From JAZDOK01 sp043798715 (GTDB lineage: Bacteria; Vulcanimicrobiota; JAZDOK01), in contig JAZDOK010000071.1 of assembly GCA_043798715.1 (NCBI GenBank), positions 1 to 10,736 on the forward strand: a stretch of 10,736 nt of DNA, given 5' to 3'. The notes below the pieces were generated by a model. It was not told the DNA's origin. It searched no databases and saw only the letters and a program-made list of their open reading frames with translations. Of the stretch, positions 1 through 6,067 are shown in pieces (positions within the stretch are counted from its first letter, which is position 1; every line of letters begins with the position of its first letter). The position numbers and the translations under genes were made by a program.

Positions 1-2
1 TC

Positions 3-215
3 CGGGTGGAAAATTCAAAACCGGTTCTCTCTATGGGCCCGGCTGAAACATTGAGCCCCCTCTCAGATTTTCTGCACGACAAAATAGGCACGGCAGTGCT
101 TGCGCCCGATACCAGGATAAATACAAACGAGCGCCTGGAAAAACTTGCCCGGGAAAAAGCGCCCAAACTGGCTGAGATGCTTAAAAGCACCTGGCTGGTG
201 GAAAAGGAGAGATAA
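3..215 (+). CDS. C-terminal end of an unrecognised protein (partial at window edge)
   Basis: The reading frame is open from the window edge to a TAA at 213-215, so this is most likely the tail of a longer gene. A GTG at 6-8 could start a 69-residue protein, but no ribosome binding site can be judged there. The last 50 or so residues look folded and polar. A stretch HDKIGTAVLAPDTRINTNER is followed by a lysine/glutamate-rich helix ending in WLVEKER. I see no membrane segment and no metal motif, and I do not recognise the family. It runs towards the minus-strand transporter operon (convergent), and a hairpin follows 30 bases after the stop. Coding in this frame is plausible from composition, but the product is unknown. 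Confidence 0.5.
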   Translation, partial: RVENSKPVLSMGPAETLSPLSDFLHDKIGTAVLAPDTRINTNERLEKLAREKAPKLAEMLKSTWLVEKER

Positions 216-244
216 ACCCAAAAAGGTAATCGGTTTTCATATTG

Positions 245-287
245 TCAGGTCTTGTTTTTTACCCTTCAAGCAAAAAACAAGACCTGA
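245..287 (+). terminator. Long perfect hairpin, probable terminator between convergent units
   Basis: Arms 245-260 and 272-287 are perfectly complementary over 16 bp and enclose an 11-base loop. The inner part of the stem is six T:A pairs. It lies 30 bases after the stop of the leftmost gene, and a moderately T-rich stretch follows on the plus strand, which fits an intrinsic terminator for that gene. It could also end read-through from the minus-strand transporter operon, although no U-tract follows on that side. The outer arm sequence GTCAGGTCTT is the same as the core of the RAYT-associated repeat near 6040, so it may instead be a repeat-derived palindrome used as a terminator. Confidence 0.6.
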
Positions 288-541
288 ACCTTATTCTTAT
301 TCCTTCTTGTAAGTAGTTTCACCCTATCCAGAATACTTCTGCTAAAGCAAAGGCAGTGAATATTACAAGAAAAATTAAAACGTTCAGAACAGTGAAGATC
401 GCCATTGTGACTTGAATAATTTTTGCATATCTCACAGCCATCCTTAACGCCAATGCTAGCCCCATCTATAGAAAGATATTCGGAAATTTCCCCCGGACTC
501 CTTTCACACATAATATAGGTTCGGCCGGTTTTCAGGTCCAC
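266..541 (-). CDS. Possible small Cys-rich hypothetical protein (doubtful)
   Basis: This is an open frame of 91 codons starting at a GTG (539-541), with an alternative ATG at 509-511. It begins 10 bases after the stop of permease 2 and is on the same strand. The predicted protein has seven cysteines, including a CEIC pair near residue 36 and a CNIHCLC run near residue 58, which could suggest metal binding. Against it: the DNA is AT-rich and unlike its neighbours, the ribosome binding site is poor (GGGAG about 12 bases upstream), its last codons run through the hairpin at 245-287, and I recognise no family. A chance ORF in AT-rich intergenic DNA is a real alternative. Confidence 0.28.
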   Translation of the reverse strand: MDLKTGRTYIMCERSPGEISEYLSIDGASIGVKDGCEICKNYSSHNGDLHCSERFNFSCNIHCLCFSRSILDRVKLLTRRNKNKVQVLFFA

Positions 542-550
542 CCGGGGATG

Positions 551-1492
551 CTACTCCCGCTCGCCGGGGGTATATGGGAGGCCGAGGGCCGCGGGGGCGG
601 ACATCTTCCTTCTCGCTTTTTCGCCCGAGGAGAACAACAGCACAAGCAGGGTGAAGAGATATGGGGTCATCAGGAGGAGCGGCGCCGGGATGTGGGCGCC
701 AGCCGCCTGGATCTTGAACTGAAGCGAGTCCAGACCCCCGAAGAGGTAGGCGCCCAGAGCCGCCCTGAGCGGATTCCACCCGCCGAAGATGACCAGCGCG
801 AGCGCAATCCATCCCCTACCAGCGCTCATTCCTTCGATCCACTGGTTGTTGTAAGCCAGCGAGAGATACGCCCCGCCGAGCCCGGCCATCGCTCCGCCGA
901 AGAGCACCGACATCCAGCGCACCCGCCCCGCATTCACGCCTGAACTCTCAGCCGCCTGCGGGTTTTCTCCGCAGGAACGCAGCATTAGACCGCCCCTGGT
1001 GCGAAAGAGGTAAATAAAGGACAGGAAAATGAGCAGATAGGACAGGTACACCATGGCGTTTTGACGGAAAAAGATTCCGCCCAGGAAAGGGATTTTTTCG
1101 AGGATCGGAATTGGTATCTCCTGGAAGAGCCTGCCTGGAATCCCCACCATGTTCTTCCCGAGGACGCCTGAGAGGCCTGTTCCAAAAATGGTGAGGGAGA
1201 GTCCCGACACCACCTGGTTGGCCCGCAGGCTGACGGACAGAAAGGCGTGAATGGCCCCCAGCAGGAGGCCCATTAGAATCCCCGCCCCCACTCCCGCCCA
1301 GAGGCTCCCTGTCATCTGAGCGACGGCGAAGGCTGAAAGCGCGCCTGATAAAAGGATGCCCTCTATTCCAAGGTTTAGAACTCCCGCGCGCTCCGTGAAA
1401 ATTTCTCCAATCGTCGCAAACACGAGGGGCGTTCCCGCCCTGAGAGCCCCGGCCAGAAGCGTGGCGACGAAATTTCCGGCTTCAACCATCAT
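551..1492 (-). CDS. BMP-type nucleoside ABC transporter, permease 2
   Basis: Inner-membrane permease of the BPD_transp_2 family (RbsC/LivH-like), about 313 residues. It pairs with permease 1 to form the channel of a BMP/nucleoside-type importer. The early NLGIEG motif (residues about 40-45 from the chosen start), after a first helix with TPLVFATIGEIF, is characteristic of the second permease in BMP operons. About eight hydrophobic helices are visible, ending in a short basic cytoplasmic tail. The start is the ATG at 1490-1492: GGAGG lies 5 bases upstream, and a second ATG follows at once with 8-base spacing. A longer frame to 1525 exists but its ATG has no ribosome binding site. The gene overlaps the end of permease 1 by 11 bases, implying translational coupling. 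It is the last gene of the operon unless the small ORF at 266-541 is real. Specificity cannot be read from the permease; nucleoside is inferred from the family. Confidence 0.93.
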   Translation of the reverse strand: MMVEAGNFVATLLAGALRAGTPLVFATIGEIFTERAGVLNLGIEGILLSGALSAFAVAQMTGSLWAGVGAGILMGLLLGAIHAFLSVSLRANQVVSGLSLTIFGTGLSGVLGKNMVGIPGRLFQEIPIPILEKIPFLGGIFFRQNAMVYLSYLLIFLSFIYLFRTRGGLMLRSCGENPQAAESSGVNAGRVRWMSVLFGGAMAGLGGAYLSLAYNNQWIEGMSAGRGWIALALVIFGGWNPLRAALGAYLFGGLDSLQFKIQAAGAHIPAPLLLMTPYLFTLLVLLFSSGEKARRKMSAPAALGLPYTPGERE

Positions 1493-2576
1493 GGGCGCCT
1501 CCGGTTTCGCGGAACGTCTTGTCATGCACTATCTTGAGCTGGTAGGTGCGGAAGAGCTCCCCGCCGAGGATGAAGAAAAGGAGGCTCCCTTGAAGGAGGT
1601 AAGAGAAGGCCGTTGGGAGGCCCGTTGAGATTTGGAGCTGCTCGCTCCCCACCAGGAGCCCGCCGAAGAGCACTGAGACTAGCACGGTGCCGAGGGGATT
1701 GAGGCTTGAGAGCCAGGCGATGATGATGGCCGTGTAACCGTAGCCTGGGGAAAATCCATGCTGGAGCCGGTGTTGAATGCCGGCGATCTCGGAAAAACCG
1801 GCGAGGCCGGCAATGCCTCCGCTTAAGGCCATCACCAGGAGGATGGTGCCGGGAAGGTTCACCCCGCCGTAGCGGGCCGCCCGGGGATTGCCTCCGCTCA
1901 CCCGAAGCTCGTAGCCCCAGCGCGTCCGGGTCATTACGTACCAGACCAGGAAAACCAGCAGGAGCCCGATAACGAGGCCGAAGTGAAGACGGACTCCGGG
2001 AAAGGCAGGAAGATGCGCTTCAGCAAGAAAGGCGGGGGTGAGGGGAAAGCCGTAGCCTTTGGGATCTTTCCAGGGTCCATAAACGAGGTAGTCCACGAAG
2101 AATACGGCGATGTAGTTCATCATGAGAGAGGTAAGAATCTCGCTCACGCCGAGATAGGCCCGGAGAAAACCCGGGATGCCGCCCCAGACGGCCCCCGCTG
2201 CGAATGCGGCCAGGCCCATGAGTGGCAAGGTGAGAAAATCGGGAATTGCCTCCGCGCGAAGGGCGACAAAGGAGGCAGCCGCAGCCCCCAGGTAGATCTG
2301 TCCTTCCGCCCCGATGTTCCATAGAGCGACCCGGAATGAGAGGCCCACCGCGAGGCCCGCGATGATAAGAGGCGTGGTTTTGACCAGCGTCTCGGACGAT
2401 TCGTAGCCGCCTCCGAAGGCACCTTTCAGCATCTGGAGATAGGCCTGAAGCGGAGCGTGCCCCGCCGCCTTGAGGAGCACGGCGCCGAAGATGAGAGCGA
2501 GAAGTAAAGAGACGATAAAATTGAGGAGGCCCGCACAGGCAGGCGCCTTTAGGCGCTTCTCCAGAATTATTCTCAC
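1482..2576 (-). CDS. BMP-type nucleoside ABC transporter, permease 1
   Basis: First inner-membrane permease of the importer, about 364 residues, BPD_transp_2 family. A short basic N-terminus leads into a first hydrophobic helix (about residues 16-36). Then comes a periplasmic stretch with LQMLKGAFGG and the family motif NIGAEGQ at about 87-93. More helices follow, with a conserved SGGNPRAARYGGVN cytoplasmic loop that is probably the ATPase coupling segment. The open frame runs much further upstream, but that part lies over the ATPase gene and reads as low-complexity shadow. The real start is the GTG at 2574-2576, with a G-rich ribosome binding site (AAGGAAGGGGGG) ending 5 bases before it. It begins 55 bases after the ATPase stop and overlaps permease 2 by 11 bases. 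Confidence 0.93.
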   Translation of the reverse strand: MRIILEKRLKAPACAGLLNFIVSLLLALIFGAVLLKAAGHAPLQAYLQMLKGAFGGGYESSETLVKTTPLIIAGLAVGLSFRVALWNIGAEGQIYLGAAAASFVALRAEAIPDFLTLPLMGLAAFAAGAVWGGIPGFLRAYLGVSEILTSLMMNYIAVFFVDYLVYGPWKDPKGYGFPLTPAFLAEAHLPAFPGVRLHFGLVIGLLLVFLVWYVMTRTRWGYELRVSGGNPRAARYGGVNLPGTILLVMALSGGIAGLAGFSEIAGIQHRLQHGFSPGYGYTAIIIAWLSSLNPLGTVLVSVLFGGLLVGSEQLQISTGLPTAFSYLLQGSLLFFILGGELFRTYQLKIVHDKTFRETGGAHDG

Positions 2577-2631
2577 GGGTTCCCCCCTTCCTTGTCTCCT
2601 GAAATATTTATAATACCCGCCATCTGCGGTT

Positions 2632-4158
2632 TCATTTACATGATGCCTGCGCGATCCCGCCCATGAGAAGGCCGATCTCCCCTCTGGCGACCTTGCCGGG
2701 CTCGATGATCCCGGCAATTTGTCCTTCAAAAAGGACGGCCACCCGGTCCGAAAGTTCCAGCACTTCATCCAGGTCTTCGGAGATGAGGAGTATGGCCGTT
2801 CCCTGCGCCCGCTCGGAAAGAAGCACCCTGCGGATATGCTCGGTGGCCCCGATATCGAGCCCGCGGGTGGGGGAAGAGGCGATGATGAGACGCGGACGGC
2901 CGGATGTCTCCCGGCCCAGAACAATCTTCTGAAGGTTGCCACCTGAGAGAAGGCGAACCGGGCTTCCCGGGTCGGACGACCGGATGTCGAAACGGGCGAT
3001 GAGTTCTTCACCGAATCTTTTTATGGCTGCCCCGTCCATCATTAAAGGTGAACCGAACTCCGGGTCGCGCTGTCTGCCCAGGATGGCGTTGTCGAAAAGG
3101 TCGAGGCAAGGCACAAGGCCTGTCCCCAGGCGGTCTTCCGGGATGTAGCGCAGGCCCGCCGAGCGCCGCGCCGCGGGGAAATCCCTGGTGACATCCCGCC
3201 CGGAGAGCAGGATTTTTCCGCCTGAGATCCGGCGAAGTCCCGCAATGGCCTCCGCCATCTCCCGTTGGCCGTTTCCTGAAACTCCGGCGACGCCCAGAAT
3301 TTCTTTTTCCCGGATCCCGAAGGTGACTCCCCGGAGGGCCTTAAGACCCCGGTCGTTGAGGGCGCAAAGCCTTTCGACCCGGAGCACCTCTGTACCCGGC
3401 GAAAGTGTTTCCCTGTCAAGGACCGGCAGAGCTTCCTTCCCCACCATGAGGCAGGCCAGTTCTTTCTGCGAAGTCTCTTTTGTCCGGACGACTCCGGCCG
3501 TTCTTCCGGTGCGGAGCACCTGGACCCGATTGGAAAGGCGCAGGACTTCCTCGAGTTTATGCGTGATGAAGACGGCGGAGCAGCCTTTTTCCCGAAGGCG
3601 TTCCATGGTCATAAAAAAGTTTTCGGATTCCTGCGGAGTCAGGACCGCCGTCGGTTCATCGAGGATGAGAATCCGGGCGTTTTGCATGAGGGCCTTGAGA
3701 ATCTCCACCCTCTGCTGCTCCCCTACCGACAGGTCCTGAATGCAGGCGTCCGGATTCACCGCGAGGCCGAAGCGGTCGGATGTTTCCGCGATAATTGATT
3801 TAAGCTTTCTATTTTCCAGGAAAAAGCCTGACTGCGGAAGTCCAAGGGCAATGTTTTCGAAGACGGTGTGTTTTTTGACCAGCATGAAGTGCTGGTGCAC
3901 CATACCGATCCCGGCGGCGGCGGCGTCACGGGGGGAGCGGAAAAAGACCCTTTCCCCTTCGATGCGGACTTCTCCCTCGTCGGGCCGGTAGAGCCCGGCC
4001 AGGATGTTCATGAGAGTGGACTTGCCCGCGCCGTTTTCCCCCAACAGAGCCAGCACTTCGCCCCGGTTGAGCGCCAGATCCACGCATGAGTTGGCGATAA
4101 TGCCCGGAAAGCGCTTGGTGATCCCCCGCATCTCGACAAGAGGCGACCGGTTATCCAA
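2632..4158 (-). CDS. BMP-type nucleoside ABC transporter, double-domain ATP-binding protein
   Basis: Cytoplasmic ATPase of 508 residues with two fused ABC domains, the RbsA/NupA layout, energising the two permeases. Domain 1 is complete: Walker A GENGAGKST (40-48), Q-loop MVHQH (86-90), signature LSVGE (143-147), Walker B ILILDEPT (163-170) and switch His200. Domain 2 (from about 258) is degenerate, as usual in this family. Its P-loop is GVSGNGQ (292-298) without the lysine, its signature LSGGN (404-408) is intact, and its Walker B region reads IIASSPTRGLD, with no acidic residue where the catalytic glutamate would be. Domain 1 is therefore probably the main hydrolytic site. The start is a TTG at 4156-4158: GGAGG (4165-4169) lies 6 bases upstream, and no ATG fits as well. 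Forty-eight bases separate it from the binding-protein gene, and that gap holds a hairpin. Confidence 0.95.
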   Translation of the reverse strand: MDNRSPLVEMRGITKRFPGIIANSCVDLALNRGEVLALLGENGAGKSTLMNILAGLYRPDEGEVRIEGERVFFRSPRDAAAAGIGMVHQHFMLVKKHTVFENIALGLPQSGFFLENRKLKSIIAETSDRFGLAVNPDACIQDLSVGEQQRVEILKALMQNARILILDEPTAVLTPQESENFFMTMERLREKGCSAVFITHKLEEVLRLSNRVQVLRTGRTAGVVRTKETSQKELACLMVGKEALPVLDRETLSPGTEVLRVERLCALNDRGLKALRGVTFGIREKEILGVAGVSGNGQREMAEAIAGLRRISGGKILLSGRDVTRDFPAARRSAGLRYIPEDRLGTGLVPCLDLFDNAILGRQRDPEFGSPLMMDGAAIKRFGEELIARFDIRSSDPGSPVRLLSGGNLQKIVLGRETSGRPRLIIASSPTRGLDIGATEHIRRVLLSERAQGTAILLISEDLDEVLELSDRVAVLFEGQIAGIIEPGKVARGEIGLLMGGIAQASCK

Positions 4159-4176
4159 AAGAGACCTCCGGTTCCA

Positions 4177-4208
4177 AGCTGACAGCCGTCAGCTCTCTGC
4201 CGTCAGCT
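4177..4208 (-). repeat. Hairpin plus extra repeat arm between binding-protein and ATPase genes
   Basis: AGCTGAC (4177-4183) and GTCAGCT (4188-4194) form a perfect 7-bp stem with a 4-base loop. A direct copy of GCCGTCAGCT follows at 4199-4208 and touches the stop codon of the binding-protein gene, so the arm at 4177-4183 could pair with either copy. In the transcript the hairpin sits just upstream of the ATPase ribosome binding site. Such structures between a binding-protein gene and the rest of an ABC operon often stabilise the upstream message or cut downstream expression. That role is inferred here. Confidence 0.55.
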
Positions 4209-5358
4209 ATTTCTTAATCTCCCCTTCTACGCCCTCAACGAACCAGTCGAGATTCTTGATCTGCTCGTCGGTCAGCTTCTCTTTTTCCTTGACTTTAAGC
4301 TCGCCATTCTGGTCGCGGATGGGGCCCCAGAAGACATCCCACTGGCCCTCTTCGATGAGGGCGCGTTTGCTGGCGACGAGTGCCTTGGCTTCCTTAGAAA
4401 CATGCGGGCCAAAAGGAGCCAAATCCACAATGCCCTCCTTGAGGCCGCCGAAGTATTTTTCCGGCTTCCAGGTGCCGTCCTTGATGGCCTGGAAGACCAC
4501 AGCGTAGTACTTGTCCCAGTGCCAGATGGGCGCGGTAAGGAAGCCCTCGGGGGCGAATTTTCTCATGTCCGTATCGTAGCCGATGGAGAAACACATCCGC
4601 TTCTCGGCGGCCATGAGGGCCGCAGCTGTGTCCTGATGCTGGGCTATTACATCCGCCTGAAGATCCATTAGGACTTCGGCGGCTTCCCGCTCCTTGGCGG
4701 GATCATACCAGGAGTGGGTCCAGATGACCTTTACCTTTGCCTTTGGGTTGACCTCGCGCACGCCGATGGTAAAAGCGTCTATGCCCTGGATCACTTCCGG
4801 AATGGGATGAGCGGCCAAATAACCGATGATGTTGGTCCTCGTCCTCAGGCCCGCCACCAGTCCGGACAGGTAGCGCGGCTGGTAGATGCGGCCGAAGAAG
4901 GTGTCCATATTACGGGAGGTTTTGTAACCGGAGCAGTGCAGGAAGATGGTATCCGGGTTGGCGCGGGCGGCATTCTGGACGAAATCCATGTAGCCGAAGC
5001 TGGTGGCCACGATGACCTGGTATCCTTCCTGGGCATACTTGCTCATGACCCGCTCGGAATCGGCGCTCTCGGTTACATTCTCAATGAAGGAGGTCTGAAG
5101 GAAGGGAAGAGCCTTCTCCACTTTCTTCCTGGCAATATCGTGGGAGAGCGTCCAACCGGCGTCACCGACCGGGCCTATGTAGATGAAAGCCACCTTGAGC
5201 TTTCCGTCCGGGCCGAGCTTGACTTTAGGAGGGCTGTCGCCCTTCAATGAGAAACCGGCGGAGACGCTTCCCTCCTTTTCTTTGCGGGAGCAGGCCGATA
5301 GAAAAAGGAGAGAAAACAGAAACAGGCCTAAAAGCATGTAAATAGGGATTTTTTTCAT
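4207..5358 (-). CDS. BMP-family ABC transporter substrate-binding lipoprotein
   Basis: Substrate-binding lipoprotein of about 383 residues, first gene of the importer operon. The N-terminus has two lysines, a hydrophobic core and a lipobox LSAC, placing the lipidated cysteine at about residue 23. Processing by signal peptidase II and anchoring in the periplasm would follow. The mature part has the PBP1/BMP fold signatures: LKVAFIYIGPVGDAGW, then VIVATSFGYMD, FLHCSGYKTSRNMDTFFGR, YLSGLVAGL, and IAQHQDTAA near residue 240. BMP proteins such as Treponema PnrA bind purine nucleosides, so a nucleoside or related purine is the likely ligand. The GDAGW subgroup is broader and the exact ligand is not certain. 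Two ATGs stand in tandem (5359-5361 and 5356-5358). AGGAGG is 3 bases from the first and 6 from the second, so the second was chosen. Confidence 0.93.
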   Translation of the reverse strand: MKKIPIYMLLGLFLFSLLFLSACSRKEKEGSVSAGFSLKGDSPPKVKLGPDGKLKVAFIYIGPVGDAGWTLSHDIARKKVEKALPFLQTSFIENVTESADSERVMSKYAQEGYQVIVATSFGYMDFVQNAARANPDTIFLHCSGYKTSRNMDTFFGRIYQPRYLSGLVAGLRTRTNIIGYLAAHPIPEVIQGIDAFTIGVREVNPKAKVKVIWTHSWYDPAKEREAAEVLMDLQADVIAQHQDTAAALMAAEKRMCFSIGYDTDMRKFAPEGFLTAPIWHWDKYYAVVFQAIKDGTWKPEKYFGGLKEGIVDLAPFGPHVSKEAKALVASKRALIEEGQWDVFWGPIRDQNGELKVKEKEKLTDEQIKNLDWFVEGVEGEIKK

Positions 5359-5378
5359 CATGATCCTCCTGAGAAAAG

Positions 5379-5429
5379 ATAGGCCATAGTTCTACGGTTG
5401 CCCCGTAATACCTTCTTCACACAGCCTAT
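5379..5429 (-). promoter_or_regulatory. Possible structured leader ahead of the importer operon
   Basis: On the minus strand, arms ATAGGC and GCCTAT (5424-5429 with 5379-5384) can pair and enclose a hairpin TACGG-GGCAA-CCGTA (5393-5407). The closing stem ends 8 bases before the AGGAGG ribosome binding site of the binding-protein gene, so folding could affect translation. It matches no riboswitch consensus that I can recall; in particular it is not a standard purine aptamer. Stems of 5-6 bp occur by chance, so this is tentative. Confidence 0.25.
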
Positions 5430-5481
5430 TCGAAGACGTACGCCAGAAAATCCTGAGAGAATCTGGGCCGCACTGCCCGCA

Positions 5482-5509
5482 AAACAGTCAATGGTAAAGA
5501 TCTGGCCCC
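5482..5509 (+). repeat. Decayed solo copy of the RAYT-flanking repeat
   Basis: These 28 bases match the right-hand inverted repeat of the RAYT element (7023-7050) at 24 of 28 positions and in the same orientation. The mismatches are spread out, at 5486, 5493, 5501 and 5505. It lies between the importer operon and the antitoxin promoter, about 530 bases left of the intact repeats. It is best read as an older REP-like copy or the scar of an earlier insertion. Confidence 0.7.
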
Positions 5510-5540
5510 GTTTACACCATTTGCACTGAGCGGCCGCCCG

Positions 5541-5570
5541 TTGACGGTGGCGCCCTCCATCTGTTAGAAT
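5541..5570 (+). promoter_or_regulatory. Sigma70-type promoter for the antitoxin gene
   Basis: TTGACG (5541-5546) and TAGAAT (5565-5570) are separated by 18 bases, with five of six matches to each consensus hexamer. The predicted start near 5577 gives a leader of about 75 bases before the antitoxin ATG. No obvious operator palindrome lies on top of the hexamers. Confidence 0.6.
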
Positions 5571-5653
5571 AAAGCTAAGGCAGGCGAGCCCTGAAGTATA
5601 GCTCCCTAAAGGCTCTGAAGATAAAACACGGCAATGAGGGAAGGTGGTTCTGA

Positions 5654-5881
5654 ATGGCGATAAATCCCGAGAAACTCGAAACGCAAGTCATGAAGCTGAA
5701 CATCAAAGCCAGAGCGCGTCTGGCGGAAAAACTCATACTCAGCCTGGATGCGCCGCCTGAGGAAGAGAATCTTATCCTATGGGTTGCGGAAGCCGAACGA
5801 CGGCTGTCTGATTTACAGGCGGGTAAAGCCAAGGAAATTTCGGCCCCCCAGGTTTTCCGACGAGCGAGGGCTGCGATCTAA
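5654..5881 (+). CDS. Addiction-module antitoxin, TIGR02574-like
   Basis: Small acidic/helical protein of 75 residues resembling the putative addiction module component family (TIGR02574), antitoxins usually paired with a RelE/ParE-type toxin. Two features show this. An N-terminal helix has LNIKARARLAEKLILSLD, where LAEKLL-SLD is the family's hallmark. A later helix is WVAEAERRLSDLQAGKAKEI, matching the usual W..E...R...L..G pattern, and a short ISAPQVFRRAR tail follows it. AAGGTGG about 6 bases upstream supports the ATG. Its TAA shares one base with the next ATG (TAATG), the coupling typical of these pairs. That next gene is broken by the adjacent repeats, so this antitoxin is apparently orphaned. 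It may still repress its promoter or neutralise related toxins elsewhere in the genome; that is inference. Confidence 0.85.
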   Translation: MAINPEKLETQVMKLNIKARARLAEKLILSLDAPPEEENLILWVAEAERRLSDLQAGKAKEISAPQVFRRARAAI

Positions 5882-5900
5882 TGAAGAGAGTTTCCTTTCA
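5881..5900 (+). pseudogene. Truncated RelE/ParE-type toxin, first six or seven codons only
   Basis: An ATG overlaps the antitoxin stop by one base and encodes MKRVSFH, a beginning typical of the ParE/RelE toxins that accompany this antitoxin family. From about 5901 the DNA becomes the GCATTTGGGGTC repeat cluster, and the rest of the toxin is missing. Nothing toxin-like resumes after the right end of the RAYT element in any frame I checked. The frame stays open through the repeats to 6384 and would give a 167-residue chimera of WG/FG-rich repeats and antisense transposase, which is unlikely to be functional. Confidence 0.6.
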
Positions 5901-5902
5901 CC

Positions 5903-6050
5903 AGCATTGGGGGTCCAGCATTTGGGGTCAGGTCTTAGCATTTGGGGTCAGCATTTGGGGTCAGGTCTTAAGCATTTGGGGTCGAGCATTTGGGGTCGAG
6001 CATTTGGGGTCAGGTCTTTACGAGCATTTGGGAGCATTTGGGGTCAGGTC
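5903..6050 (+). repeat. Cluster of nine degenerate REP-like units (GCATTTGGGGTC)
   Basis: Units of GCATTTGGGGTC begin at 5904 (variant), 5918, 5938, 5951, 5972, 5986, 6000, 6024 (shortened) and 6034. Those at 5918, 5951, 6000 and 6034 continue into AGGTCTT, as in the RAYT terminal repeat. The others stop after the G-run and restart at once or after two bases. The last unit is the left inverted repeat itself. Unit spacing is irregular (13 to 24 bases), so this is not a simple tandem repeat or CRISPR. It looks like repeated partial copies of the element's end, and it fills the place where the toxin gene should be. Confidence 0.85.
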
Positions 6051-6067
6051 TTTACTATTGACAGTTT
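6039..6067 (+). repeat. Left inverted repeat of the RAYT element
   Basis: These 29 bases are the exact reverse complement of 7023-7051. The repeat is continuous with the ninth unit of the neighbouring repeat cluster, and its inner part encodes the C-terminal KLSIVKT and the stop of the transposase on the minus strand. Confidence 0.9.

Noticed and set aside
548..943. 131-codon plus-strand frame over permease 2
   Set aside because: Arg/Pro/Glu-rich antisense shadow of the permease.
1493..1525. Upstream ATG for permease 2
   Set aside because: No ribosome binding site precedes it, while GGAGG is well spaced for the ATG pair at 1487-1492.
2577..3011. N-terminal extension of permease 1
   Set aside because: It overlaps the ATPase gene out of frame and reads as Ser/Arg/Pro-rich shadow. 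A GTG with a strong ribosome binding site at 2574-2576 fits the family length.
5903..6050. Repeat cluster as a CRISPR array
   Set aside because: Units are 10-24 bases apart with no unique spacers of regular length, and they match the transposon end next to them.
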